Source of the DNA: Saccoglossus kowalevskii
Taxonomy: Eukaryota; Hemichordata; Enteropneusta; Harrimaniidae
Assembly (NCBI RefSeq): GCF_000003605.2
Contig: NW_003106593.1
Span: 578,240 to 637,122 of the forward strand
Length of the DNA: 58,883 nucleotides
Reading direction: 5' to 3'
The translations under genes and the position numbers were made by a program. Within the stretch, counting starts at the first letter, position 1, and every line of letters starts with the position of its first letter. Below the pieces are notes generated by a model. That model was not told the DNA's origin, ran no database searches, and saw only the letters and a list, made by a program, of their open reading frames with translations. This document shows, one piece after another, positions 35,920 through 47,652 of the stretch.

Positions 35920-38071
35920 GTAAGACAAAATAACCAGAATTTTTATGAAACATGTTGTCACATTATCCTGATTCATTTTTTATAAATGAAAGGGAAGTCA
36001 GTATTATTGTTAAAATGTATGTATGGGTGATATGGTATATTCCATCCTGTACCCTGCAGAAAGCCTTCTCAGCGGACATAACATCAATTCAAAAAAATGA
36101 GTCACCAGGCAATGTATTCACATCCTCTGCAGACTGACAATAATTAGTGCTAAAATAATGACCACATTTTATCGAATTATGGTTTACCACTTTTTGCTTT
36201 TAATTTAGTTCTTTTAAGTCTTACATACAAGATGGTCGCTATTTCATTCCCATAATGCATCATTCCCCAACTTCTATTTTTGTTCAGACATTTGTAGTAC
36301 ATTCAATAAGAAAAAAATGCTCACAAGCATTTAAAGTTTTTTTTCTATCAAACGATTTTTGTTTACACAACATTAGCTATCATCGCTATGAGGTGACTTG
36401 CTGGTGTAATAGAAGAGAGATTCAAAATTATTTTGGGCTACTGAACACATCACCAGTTTCACCTAAACACATATATGATATCATACATTGTAAGACAGCA
36501 ACCTTGCATTTATCAAGATACAATATCATGTATACAGGATTTCATTATTAATATAAAAGTTAATTTTTTTTATTAGAAACGCATCTCCAAAAGAAATGCA
36601 CATGTCAAAAATTTACAATGTACACAGGAATTAAAATTGACATATCTCTTGTCATTTTCACTGATGCATGCGCTACTGAAAGAATACCATAGTTTGAGAT
36701 CAAAACAGGATTTTCAATGTTCTTTCAACTCGGAAAATAACAGTTCAAGATATGTGTAAAAAAAAATGTCGTCCTTAACAGAAAACATACACATTTATGC
36801 ATCCGGCCTGGCAGTGTGTTTGAACACAGTTTCTGTATCTAATGCATCCAAGTCAGTTCTTATAAATTTCAAAAAGTTTTTTTTTTGATTAATCTACACC
36901 TCTTTCAATGTACATCACGACTAATTTACTCTGATTATAAAGTTAAATGCAAAAAAAAATGTTTATTTAACACAAAATGAATTTTTCACAAATAAACCTA
37001 CAATTTTTTTTTCAACAATTTTGATCAACCCCTGTAGTCCTTAGGAAACTAAGTTCATTTAGTTTGAAGTTTACAAAGAACGAAAAAAAAAAATTTCAAA
37101 GGGTGAAACCAATGTCATAAAAGTTGGGCTTTTTAGTTCAATTTAGTTAAATATAAGTTTTCACAGTTTACAATTTGTTGCCAATAAGTAAAAACCATAG
37201 TAACACCATCTTTAATTGTCCCTTAAATTGACACAGATGTTCATTTGTCTAGATTGCTGTATCCTAGATACAGAGATCACTGGCCTATAGAGGGCAGCAT
37301 ACAAACCCACTTGTTGAACTTTCTACACACAATCATTAAAAGTACTTCAAACAAACAAACTAGCTTTCACTTGAAAACAGTTCTAGGTTTAAAATGCAGC
37401 CGAGGAAAAACAACATCATAAATGTCACCAGCAGAAAGTAGTTCCTGTCAACTGCTCGACATTTTCAACAACTTTTTTGTATGGCTGTTTAAACACTGAA
37501 GTTATCTTTTGTCATCATCATTGAGACAAACCCGTACAATTTTTTCCTTATTTTTATTGTACATTACAAAGAGGCAATGAGAAATGATGTCTATTTGATC
37601 CAAAATTAACAAATAAATTAAGAAATTAAAAAAAAATTCATAAAATGTGAAAAATATTGCACATAAACATTTTGGTGGGAAAAAATATTGGATTCAGAGG
37701 GATAAGGCCAACATTGCAACGAAAACTGAACCACTAAAGAAAATAATGTTTTTGAATGATGCAAGTCAAATAGGTAAATCATTGATGGGAACTGACATCA
37801 TGGCAATCCATTATGAGTTAAGTTTTTCAGTTGCGAATCATGATTTCTAAAAGGATACTTCTACTTTTTAAAAGATTGACCTCAGTAGGTACACGGTTTG
37901 AACAGCATTGCCGTTATCTTAAAGTATCTAACAAAGTCTAATCTCAGATGTCAAGCTTGATAGATTTCAACAAATATTGATTGTTTAAGGCACATATGTT
38001 GAAGTGGGCCTTGGCTATGATGAGTCAATCTTTAACTTTCTCTTGCCCTCCTCTTTCTTTCCACGCTACAG
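35920..38071 (+). other. PRDM1 intron
   Basis: GTAAGA to CTACAG. AT-rich. A MITE family G-like piece lies near 36566-36690 (TATTAGAAACGCATCTCCAA). A 98-codon frame at 36255-36551 is not recognised and lies wholly within the intron. Confidence 0.8.
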
Positions 38072-38191
38072 ATTATCGGTGTATACAGCAACGATTTTAT
38101 TCCACAAGGAACAAGGTTTGGGCCTTTAATTGGAAAGAAATACAATAAAGATGAAGTTAAAAATGGTGCTAATAGAAAATACTTCTGGAGA
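38072..38191 (+). CDS. PRDM1: PRDM1 (Blimp-1), exon with central PR/SET segment
   Basis: Forty codons, phase 0 at both ends, acceptor ACGCTACAG and donor AGA|GTAAGT. It encodes [20 protein letters not shown] and then ANRKYFWR, matching [20 protein letters not shown] and ANRKYFWR of the human protein, the signature of the PRDM1 PR domain. The exon limits coincide with points where the human and window sequences align without gaps. The PR domain is a SET-related fold. In PRDM1 it is generally thought to lack strong methyltransferase activity and to act by recruiting cofactors. Residues 58-97 of the model. Confidence 0.96.
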
Positions 38192-39488
38192 GTAAGTATA
38201 CTTACCTAGTACTAAACATTCAAAAAATCATGTCGTAAAACTTTTTCTGGAATTTTTGCTAAACCAGAAGCCTACGAACAAAATAGAAGACCAGAGAAAA
38301 AAAAATGTAGAACAAATGACAAACACTTGAAAAGATTTTGCACAATGAACAAAGGATGAGGGCGCATGAGAATCTCCCTCGTGTGACGTCCTCCCAATAA
38401 AATGCCATCAAATGAGGGAATGTCCCCATTTTCATACCATGGAATGTACATTTAAATTAATAAGGATGCCACTCATCCCCCGGATCTTGATTCCACACTT
38501 TATTTGGGACACATGCGGAGGTGTACTTTTCTCATTCATGCCATAACTATGTTTGTCCTCGATCCCTTGGTTCATTTGAGAGCATATTCAGACATCCTCC
38601 CCTTTAGGCTCTCAACCATGTTTTACTGTGTGCAAAACTACTTGAATTCACCAAGAGAACTTATGTATCAAGCTGGAAAGTAAAGTAGCACCACCATCAT
38701 AGCAAAAAATGATATAGTAAATCAGAGAACAAAAATGCTGGTACCTAAATATATTATATGTCCATATGATAATAATTGCCATTTTCAAGGGCCTCTCTGT
38801 TGCACCTGATGGTTACCATAATTAAAGCTGTAGTCAAATATGCTTTTCAGCTTGCATCTCATACTAACCAATAAGATGTCTTGTACCATAAAAGGTTTGG
38901 ATTGGCATTACAGAATGGTGGTCTAAATTTTTGGCTTGATGACATTTGCCCTTCTTTCAAAATACATGCTTTGTATGCTTGCATTTGTGGCTGCATATTA
39001 TAGGAGAGAATGTATTAGGTAATCATTTTGATGAAAACTATTGTCTAATTCTGATGGCCTGCAGTGCCTAGAAATTGTTGGTCATGCTTGAAAAATAAAA
39101 TAATACTGTAGAATACTTTATTTTCGCTTAGAATTTATTTTCACTGAGGGATGGTTCCGTGAAAATAAAATCCAGCGAATATCCCTTTTTCCTATATTTC
39201 ACATTCAACTCATCAAAAACAGTGAAAACAAATTCAATACAACACACCCAAAATGCCTTTTCAGCGAAAATTAATTTCAGCAAAAATAAAGTATTTCACA
39301 GTAAATCTAAATAACTTAAAATATATATTATTTCTGGACAATAACAGACTAAGAGACTTTTAATATAATATGCAGTTTGAACAGAATTTATCTTTTTATA
39401 GATTGACTTGAAAAGAGCAGGCTGGTCCAACTGTAAAATCGTTCATAGGAATCAAAGTTACTAATCTATTTTTCTTTCTGTTTACCAG
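38192..39488 (+). other. PRDM1 intron
   Basis: GTAAGT to TTACCAG. Holds a MITE family B copy at 39104-39303. The rest is unremarkable. Confidence 0.85.
39104..39303. mobile_element. MITE family B copy inside PRDM1 intron
   Basis: TACTGTAGAATACTTTATTT to AAGTATTTCACAGTA, 200 bp, foldback arms intact. It sits only about 185 bases upstream of the next PRDM1 acceptor. Confidence 0.85.
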
Positions 39489-39741
39489 ATTTACAAAGAC
39501 AAAGAGTTTGAGTTCTACATCGATGGTTTAGATGTGAACGAAAGTAACTGGATGAGATACGTGAATCCGGCACACACCTCGGATCAACAGAATCTAGTCG
39601 CTTGTCAGAATGGAATGGAAGTCTATTTTTACACTATTAAACCCATAGAGAAGAACGCTGAACTGCTGGTGTGGTATTGTAAAGAATTTGCTGAGCGGCT
39701 CAACTACCCACCAACTGGGGAACTTATGATGCAAAAAATAC
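39489..39741 (+). CDS. PRDM1: PRDM1 (Blimp-1), exon completing the PR/SET domain
   Basis: Acceptor TTTACCAG at 39488. The donor C|GTAAGTG starts at 39742, leaving phase 1. It encodes [29 protein letters not shown] and [14 protein letters not shown], near-identical to human PRDM1 at the same places and ending the SET fold with the typical WY-containing strand and C-flanking helix. The split codon C plus AG from the next exon gives Gln, so the frame continues without a break. Reading past the donor meets a stop within ten codons, which supports splicing here. Residues 98-182 of the model. Confidence 0.96.
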
Positions 39742-40211
39742 GTAAGTGTAGCATGTTATTCAGACCATGAAATCTAGAGTCATCAAATGCTCAGATCTAC
39801 CAGTTTGAGCAGTTACAAATTTAAATCATATTTAAAATTTAAAGTTTAAAAGTTTTGGGCATGAATTTGGGTGCCCTCTAGATTTTTAACTTTAAAACCT
39901 GTTTGAGATAATTATTCTTGTACAGTTTTGAAGCTACAGTACACACGAGAGAAAGATCATGAAAAAAAATGTCCTGTAATAATCAAAAAAAGTTACCAAC
40001 ATTTTCAAATGGTCCATGTAAGAATGCACACAGTTTAAATAAAAAAATTTAATCAGAAAATCTTAGTCATTCAATTTAGAAAAACTAACCCTCGAAATGT
40101 TGCCATGGAAAGAAAAATTCCTGTGAATGTAAAAATATTAACTTATAAATGTTTCACCTCCAACATCAACATGTCTGTAGACTAGGATTCCATGAGCTTC
40201 TAGTCTAACCT

Positions 40212-40450
40212 TTTCATCACCAGACTTTCTCGCCCAAATTATTCTGCAGTTTTTTCTTATATTCTTCAATATTTCTGGAAATGAACCCAAATTTTGAAGC
40301 CAACAGATGAAATTTGTGTCAAATTTCAGGTTTTACTCAAAATATTTGGCTATTTTTGTCTCAATCTTCAAAAGGAAAGTGCACACTATAAAGGGACTAT
40401 TTTGTGCATTTATCATGAAAAGAGGAAACTGGTGGTGAAACGGCTAAAAA
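40212..40450 (+). repeat. Dispersed repeat E, copy 2
   Basis: Direct-orientation match to 14913-15140 (CTTATATTCTTCAATATTTC, CAGATGAAATTTGTGTC, CTGGTGGTGAAA). Confidence 0.7.
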
Positions 40451-41597
40451 TGAAAACGTTCTTTTCAGCTGTCCTCAAACAATAAAAGCTATTTCTTACT
40501 TGAATTAAAATTGAGGTCACTTCCAAATTCGACAAGCACAATACAGTATTGAGCAACAACTGACAAAATTAAATGCGGCATCGCCTTTGATCTTAAAAAC
40601 ATTTCTTTCAACTGGATTAAGAAAAACAAACGATAATTTATAAATGAAAGGTTGTGACAAGCAAGGACTCTGAGCCGTGGTAGCAGGTGATTCCATACCT
40701 AGATATGCCCATATGTATTCAGGAGACACGCCATTCATCAAACCGTGACCCAGGTATCATGGTCACGCCGTGCGAAAAAAACACGATTCTCCTCCCATAA
40801 GTTACTAGCGAATTATTTTTTATTAAAACCAGTTTTACAGCTGCATAAACAAGTCTTAAGGTAAACATCCATATTTTTTAAACTTTAAAGTGCCTTCTTT
40901 CCCGTCTTGCTCACCATGATGAGAAAACAGTCAACTAATCACCTCTTGATGTGTGGCAACATTCAACCGATCACCGCCATTGTGGCATTTCGTCTCTTTT
41001 CACTAAGGTAGACGTGATTGGTTTTTTAATAAAATTGTATACAAATTAAAATTGGAAAGTCATTTTCAGGTTATATTTTTGAATTACAAATTTTATGAAA
41101 GCATGAAATTTTACGAATAACAATAGTGAAAAGAATCCATGTATCACATATTTAGCTCCATGGAATTTACCAAAACGTTACACAAAGGAGGAAGCCACGA
41201 TTGATGGCAGGTAATATAATAAAATTGAAAAATAATATTTAGATCCCACACTATTCTTACTTTATTAATCTTTACTTATTTCCCTCACCAAAAGTTTAAT
41301 TTAACATTATGCAAATTTTTTTTTTATTTTTGATTCAACACAATTTCTTATTTGTAACAAATTTTAATCAAAATTGTATAATTACTATTGATAGATATCG
41401 ATATTTAAAAAGTTAATGAAACCTTACAAATATGGTGTACACTCCCATTATGGATGTACAGTTACATCAATACTCCCATGATGCATCTCACTTATTGTAT
41501 GTAGATGCATTCTTGTTGTAAAACACTACTTTTTTTTAGACCAGTGGTAAATTCCTTTACTGTATTTTTCCAGTAATAGCTACTAAGGTGGTGTATC

Positions 41598-41761
41598 AAT
41601 ACTATATTTACTCTATTAGAAGCACGTCTCCAATGGAAGTACACATAAACCGAAAACTGCATTTTATTGTACACTCATGCAAATATGACTTACTTCGATC
41701 ATAGACACCCCCCTGTCATTTACGTAAGCGCATGCACTACAAATAAAGCAAATATGGTATT
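41598..41761. mobile_element. MITE family G, best copy
   Basis: 164 bp with 20-bp inverted ends: AATACTATATTTACTCTATT on the left, and the reverse-complemented right end is AATACCATATTTGCTTTATT. It includes TTAGAAGCACGTCTCC and GTAAGCGCATGCACTAC blocks found in the other copies. Confidence 0.75.
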
Positions 41762-43680
41762 ATTCATGTACGAAGTGATAGACCATAAGCTGTGGCGTTT
41801 TAGCCGAAACAGCACACGATGAGTTTTACCATCAATAAACATCATCAGAACCCAGTAACAATGTAATCATAATAACTTCTGGCTAATTATTAAATTTTAC
41901 ACAGCCCCATAAACTAATATATGGATGAGAAATGATCATAATTCAATGAAACTCATCTATAAAGACATGACAAATAGGTATTTTGATTCAGCTGAGTGGC
42001 GGTTTTATTATGTTTTGTTGACTGTTAAAAAAGGTATTAGACTTTTATAAGCTGTAATTTACTGCTACAATGAGAGAAATCAGGTCACCTAGTTCTGAAA
42101 GGGAATTAAGACCGGAAATAAGTCGGTCATTTGATGCATTCTTCATGTATAATATTTTGATAAAATTCAGCATTCGCATGTTTTGGTGAAGCCTATTTTA
42201 TAAATCAAGCAATAAAACGACACTATTTTCACTGAGAAATTACTTTTGCTAGAGAATAGTCAAAATCTTTTGCTTACAGGAATTTCGTACACAAGCTTTG
42301 TGATGACCACCACTCTGTAAAATCAAGTGAATCTGGTTATATGTAATTTTCACTGTGTTTTCACTTTAGTCCTGAAGGATTGCCCTCCAATTGTAATGAT
42401 ATCACACCACAATTTCATGCAAAAGCTGGTGAATCGCACAAATAAGAAAAAACATTTTTTTTTAAGGCAGAAAAGTCACATTCATGAGTTTTAATAGTCA
42501 TTGGAATCTCCCTCAAATTACCAGAGCACATTTCTTTTGGTGACAAATTTTACAATTTACATTTGTGTTGGAAATTTTAAGCATAGAGGTTCAAAGGATT
42601 CAACTAAAATATCTTTTATACACCATTCCTCTGAAATGTTACAAGGCTATTAAATCTTGTCAAGTGACTGTTTTGAAATAAGGACAAAATTCTACAAATA
42701 CAAATTATTATTTACACTGCAAACTAAAACACATACGTATTGGTGCATTATTAGTCAGTTCATTCAAACATCAAAAATATTGTATTCTCGTCACTGAAAT
42801 AATGTTTAAAAAATTGAAATTTGTTTAACTATTTACCAGGGATATCAGATTAAGATCAAGGTCAGTATTGACATCTCAATATTAGAAAATTTGTTCAAGG
42901 TTGAGAAATTTATGTTTATCATATTATTCAAAATTAACAGTTAACAGCCAATCAGCAGTAAACAGCTAATCAATTGAAAACATTGTTCTATTTAATCGCG
43001 ATTTCCTATCAAGCCCCAGATCACTTTCAAGGACCATGGTAAACGTACGGTCCGTGATCTCAATGACACAAACTGTAAACTTTCATCAGAGTTCTATTTG
43101 ATATTAATACTGGACTATAAGGAGCTCTGTATCACAGTCAACATATCAATCACTGTTGTCAATCTCCTCTTGTATTCTTAACTAAACTGACTTCTCATAG
43201 TATTTATTCAGCGGGCACAGCACGCCTAGCCACGGCGCAATATACATAGCACTCCATGGAATGAGTACAACTCGTTTTTCATTCTGGATCAATCACTATC
43301 GGCGACTGTGCCTGGTACCACCGCCCATTTTTTCATATAAATCTTCTTGGCTCATAAATTATAATATTTAGGATGATTAATGGGACGAGTGCTTGAAAAC
43401 AAATAAACAACTTAAGTTTATATAAACTATCTCTTTGCAGTGTAGGGTGTATCTGAGCAGAGAGTAGCCAGGTACCATTCTACACCAAGCACTTAGCAAA
43501 GATACACAGGGCTATTTTAAGACTACGCAAACAGCAAGAGAAATGAGATGTTATTACCTTTCGTGACAAGCAGCCATTCATTATCTAGGTGTCCAATACA
43601 CCTTGGTATAAGCAACTATCGTAAATCTAAGTATCACCCGATAGTTATGCATGTGCCAACATGGCACAATTAGTCAATAA

Positions 43681-43719
43681 CTAATTAAAATTAATTATTA
43701 ATTAATATTAATTAATTAA
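43681..43719. promoter_or_regulatory. Cluster of TAATTA/TTAATTAA motifs
   Basis: At least four overlapping TAATTA or ATTAATTA cores in 39 bases, the core that many homeodomain proteins bind. AT-rich simple sequence can do this by chance, so function is only a possibility. Confidence 0.3.
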
Positions 43720-44590
43720 GTTTAGAAATGTTTTCTATTTCATAATTTGAAACCATTATGAGGACAAAATTCGCGAGAATAAAATATTCTCTGCAATATT
43801 ATTTCGCGGTTTGCAGAAATTTCGCAAAATTATTGAAGTGAAACATTGACTAGAATTTATTGTTTCACCATCTCAGCAGAAAACATTTTAAAATGCTTTC
43901 TGTGTTTGTGTTACTAGTTGCAATCAGATAAGGATCTTCTTTTAGCAAAATAATAAATAACATAGAAGGTTGAATAGTTGGTAGAATAACCGGGAAAACA
44001 GACCACAAATGATTGCATAAGTGATGCAACTTCCAGTCAGCAAAAGTTTTTTATTTTTTTACTAGGGTTTCCCCCAGAATATTGTATAGCTTACTTGTGA
44101 TAAACAATAGGGTACACTTTGCATAACAATGACTACAATAGGTGATTAACATTCACTATTGTTATGCAAATCTTCTGAAAACAATGTTTTCAATAAAGAA
44201 ATCAACAAAGCGGGGCAATATTACTGTAAACTGCTTAATTTTTATGATTTTGAGAATTTCATGGCATTCATGAAGACAAAATTTTGCGAAAGTCACTGAA
44301 ACTCTGTGCCATAGGACACCAAGTAATTTTCATTGCTACAAGTTTTCATGAATTTCGTCTCACGAAATTAAATCAAGTTAAGATTGTACCCTGACATTAT
44401 CGTAATAGACATGATTTGATGAAGGCACTGATAAGCAAAGTGATTTCATGACTCAGCATTATCACATTTGTGGCGACGCAAGTCTTCAATATCCATCCCC
44501 AATTTATACAACAGACTTTGATACACGCATACTTGTTTTCAAAAAACAAATCAACTGCGTCAGCAGTTTCAGGGAGAAATGTTTGGCAAA

Positions 44591-44802
44591 TACTGTAGAA
44601 TATTTTATTTTCGCTTGGAATTTATTTTCGCTATTTTCGCTCAAGGGACGATTCCGTGAAAATAAAATCCAGCGAATATACTTTTTTTCCTATATTTCAC
44701 ATTAAACTCATGAAAAATCAGTGAAAATAAAATCCAAGCAAAACGCCCCAAAAGCCTTTTCAGCGAAAATTAATTCCAGCGAAAATAAAGTATTCCACAG
44801 TA
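44591..44802. mobile_element. MITE family B copy inside PRDM1 intron
   Basis: TACTGTAGAATATTTTATTT to AAAGTATTCCACAGTA, 212 bp, with long TTTTCGCT / AGCGAAAA foldback arms. Opposite internal orientation to 13990-14201. Confidence 0.85.
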
Positions 44803-45234
44803 CTGTAAATGCATTAATTATTCACTGGATTTTAACTTTGCTATATTAACTGATAGGTAAAATCTACTAAATTCAATCCATTTACAGTAAACTTCACTGC
44901 CAAATCTATGATATATACACAATATCAAAATAGTGAAAATAAATTCCAAATGCTTGGTATCAAAATAACAGAATTTAGAACTTTGAGTACTGCCCTGTCA
45001 TACAGTAATATTAGTCTACTTCCCCAAACACTGTTTTCACAGTTGACTTCAACTCTATCATTGACATTACAGGTTTCAGTGTGTCTTCCTTCCCCAATAA
45101 TTCACAAGGCTGGTTAGAATAATTAAAAACACTCAACGAACTAAAAATTAATATTAATGCTAAGTTATTTCAAACATGGTAAAAATCATTTTTTTTCCCA
45201 CATAATGTTTCAAATAAAAAATTATTTTTGTTTC

Positions 45235-45414
45235 CTTTATTAAATATCACTGTGAAGTTTCATATATATCAGTATACACGTATCATGAAACATCAAGTTC
45301 TCAAAATATCACAATCCAAAAATCAGTTTTATAACTGACGACAGAAATCGCATTTATTGGCCAAAATTGGTCAAAAAACTGATATATATGAAACTTCACA
45401 GTGATATAATAAAG
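45235..45414. repeat. Foldback with 30-bp perfect arms
   Basis: 45244-45273 (ATATCACTGTGAAGTTTCAT and ten more) is the exact reverse complement of 45378-45407. With one small gap the arms extend outwards through CTTTATT. The loop is about 104 bp. It is probably another MITE, but no second copy was seen in the window. Confidence 0.8.
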
Positions 45415-45949
45415 TTCCTTGCGAACACAGATAAAAATTTAACTATATTTTCTTTTGAAATCAAAAAGATTTATACCATTTATTCAACTTCAGACAACTT
45501 TGGTAGCTTATATGCCGTACCCATTAGACCCTGTAATTTTTACATAAAAAAGTGAGTAGCCTGGTTTAACTTGTGAAGGTTTGTCTCCCTCAGGGCCTTA
45601 ATCATAAAAGAACGGGAATGAAATAGAAGAATTAAATTTTATAGGTTCACATTTTAAGCCATGTTTGATATGGGTCCCACGTGATGTAAACATTGGGTGT
45701 GTTGCACAATGCCTGTGGCACTTACAGTGAGCTAGACATTACTGGATATTCAGCAATTTGCTGGTATTTTTTCAAAATGTCCTAGTACTTTCTGTTAAAT
45801 TTACTATTTTACACTCCTTAAATGCAGCAAATAAATAAAAATGTTCCGTGATGCTCATTTCTATTGATGACAAACTATCCTAAGCTAATTATCTGTGGTT
45901 TGAATTAACTCATTCTCAACTAACAGAGATAAAATCTTTTTATTTTCAG

Positions 45950-47652
45950 AGCAAGCCATGGTAAGGAAAAGCTACATCCAAGAAGAGGTTGCAATCTCCA
46001 TGGAAACAGACTCATTGGATGAAAAAGATGACGAATCCCAAGTGATGGATCTCAGCCACAAGACATCATCATCATCCCCTGCATCAGAAAACAACACAGA
46101 CACTGCCTCTCTCAGTAAATACCAAAGCAATGGGCCAAACACAGTGTTTGTGTACAACAAGTCACAAGCAAAAGGAGATCGCCCACTGAACAAGTCAGAA
46201 ACGTTATCGTTCTCATCATCACCGCAGTTAATGACAACCAGTGAAGGCTTATCAGTGTACAACCCATTCTTGGGAATGCAATCTTCTGATAAGCCAGTCA
46301 TGTCAAGTTTCCTCCAAACATCATTACAGTCTAACCTCATGAATTCACTGGATCCAATCTTCAGTAGCAGAAACTTCCCGTTTGATGGCATTCTTAAGCA
46401 TCCAAGCTATTTCAGTCAAAGTGCCAATACCGGTTTGAATCTTAGTACAGAGCCCATGAGACCATTCAACCATCTTCAACACCCTAAAAAGAAACAGAAG
46501 ACTCAGCACAATTCTGCAACATCAAATTTTGATCATCAACCTTCGATACCGTCGCTAGTGTCGTTAGCATCCATGTCCAATAACATGCAAGCACATTCTC
46601 ACACTGCTTATTCACCACCGATTCCGCGTCCTGGAGAAAATGCTCTCAATCTATCAAAGCGGAAGAAGGCAAATAATCCTAACTATGGCCATAAGTCGTT
46701 ACCGTACCAACTAGAGAAGAAAAATGGAAAGATCCACTATGAATGTAACGTATGCAACAAAGTTTTTGGTCAGCTGTCTAACCTTAAGGTACATCTGCGA
46801 GTGCACAGCGGAGAGCGACCTTTCAAATGCGAGACATGTGGAAAAGGCTTCACGCAGTTAGCTCATTTACAGAAACATTATCTTGTGCATACAGGGGAGA
46901 AACCTCACAAATGTGAATCATGTGGTAAATGTTTTAGCAGTACCAGTAATCTTAAGACTCATATGCGTCTCCATAGTGGCGAGAAACCTTATCAATGTAA
47001 AGAATGTAGCGCCAGGTTCACGCAGTATGTTCATCTTAGGTTACATCGACGTCTTCATTCTCGCGAAGGTGACGACCCAATCTCATCGGAAGAAATCAAA
47101 AAGTTAAATGGTGAGGGTATCAATCCTTTCGCTATGAGCAACGTTGACGTGCAGGATTATTTCGGACGATCGGACGTAGATGGCGATTCTGTCCATAGCT
47201 CCAATGATTTAACTATTGATGAGAGTGACTCCAGTGTCTATTTCCGTGCCAGTCCGCCACCAGTTTTACCAGAATCACAGCCAGACAGTGGAAGTGAGAA
47301 TGTTCCAAGTCCTTCAACGTCTTATATGACTGAAAGTCCTTCCATTCATAGTGAAACAGCTGAAGGAAGCAAGTTTAACTTCACTCAAGTGCCTGTAGGC
47401 GAAAGCAACACAAGTATAAAATCAGATGCCGATGACAGTGGTTTAGAAAGAGAGAGCATCTGCAGCAGCCCTAAATCAACGGCAATTGACACCACGACTG
47501 AAGACCAAAACCACAACATTGTAAAGGAGGAGAATGCTAAATCATTGAACAATGTGGTGAAGCTATTGCAGGAAAAGAAACAAAAAAAAAATGGTACATT
47601 AGCTAAATTGGAAGATGTCGTACAGAGGATCAAAGCTAGCAAACATGAATAA
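45950..47652 (+). CDS. PRDM1: PRDM1 (Blimp-1), last exon: linker, four C2H2 fingers, tail
   Basis: Completes a 748-residue model. The acceptor TATTTTCAG ends at 45949 and the stop is TAA at 47650-47652. The linker (model residues 185-440) is Ser/Pro-rich, with VMDLSHK (213-219), LNLS at 344 and 414, and basic PKKKQK and KRKK runs that could be nuclear signals. Fingers lie at 445-467, 473-495, 501-523 and 529-551, each C-x2-C-x12-H-x3-H, joined by TGEKP or SGERP-type linkers. They match human fingers 1-4 closely ([32 protein letters not shown]). The human fifth C2HC finger is absent: the sequence passes from RLHSREG straight into an acidic tail. A late IVKEEN (K707) fits the SUMO consensus. 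All fingers are in one exon. Confidence 0.96.

Larger units (their letters stand above)
39742..45949 (+). other. PRDM1 intron, 6.2 kb
   Basis: GTAAGTG to TATTTTCAG. Contents: repeat E copy at 40212-40450, MITE family G at 41598-41761, an A/T-rich TAATTA cluster at 43681-43719, a MITE family B copy at 44591-44802, and a foldback at 45235-45414. A more GC-rich, complex stretch at 43000-43480 is the best intronic candidate for a conserved enhancer. No additional exon recognised. Confidence 0.8.

Noticed and set aside
36255-36551. 98-codon frame inside a PRDM1 intron as an extra exon
   Set aside because: No PRDM similarity, and the flanking exons already join in phase 0 without it.
39489-39770. 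PRDM1 exon read through to the stop at 39770
   Set aside because: The donor C|GTAAGTG at 39742 and the clean phase-1 join to 45950 explain the end. The extra codons are intronic.
44448-44705. 85-codon frame in the PRDM1 intron
   Set aside because: Its second half is a MITE family B arm.
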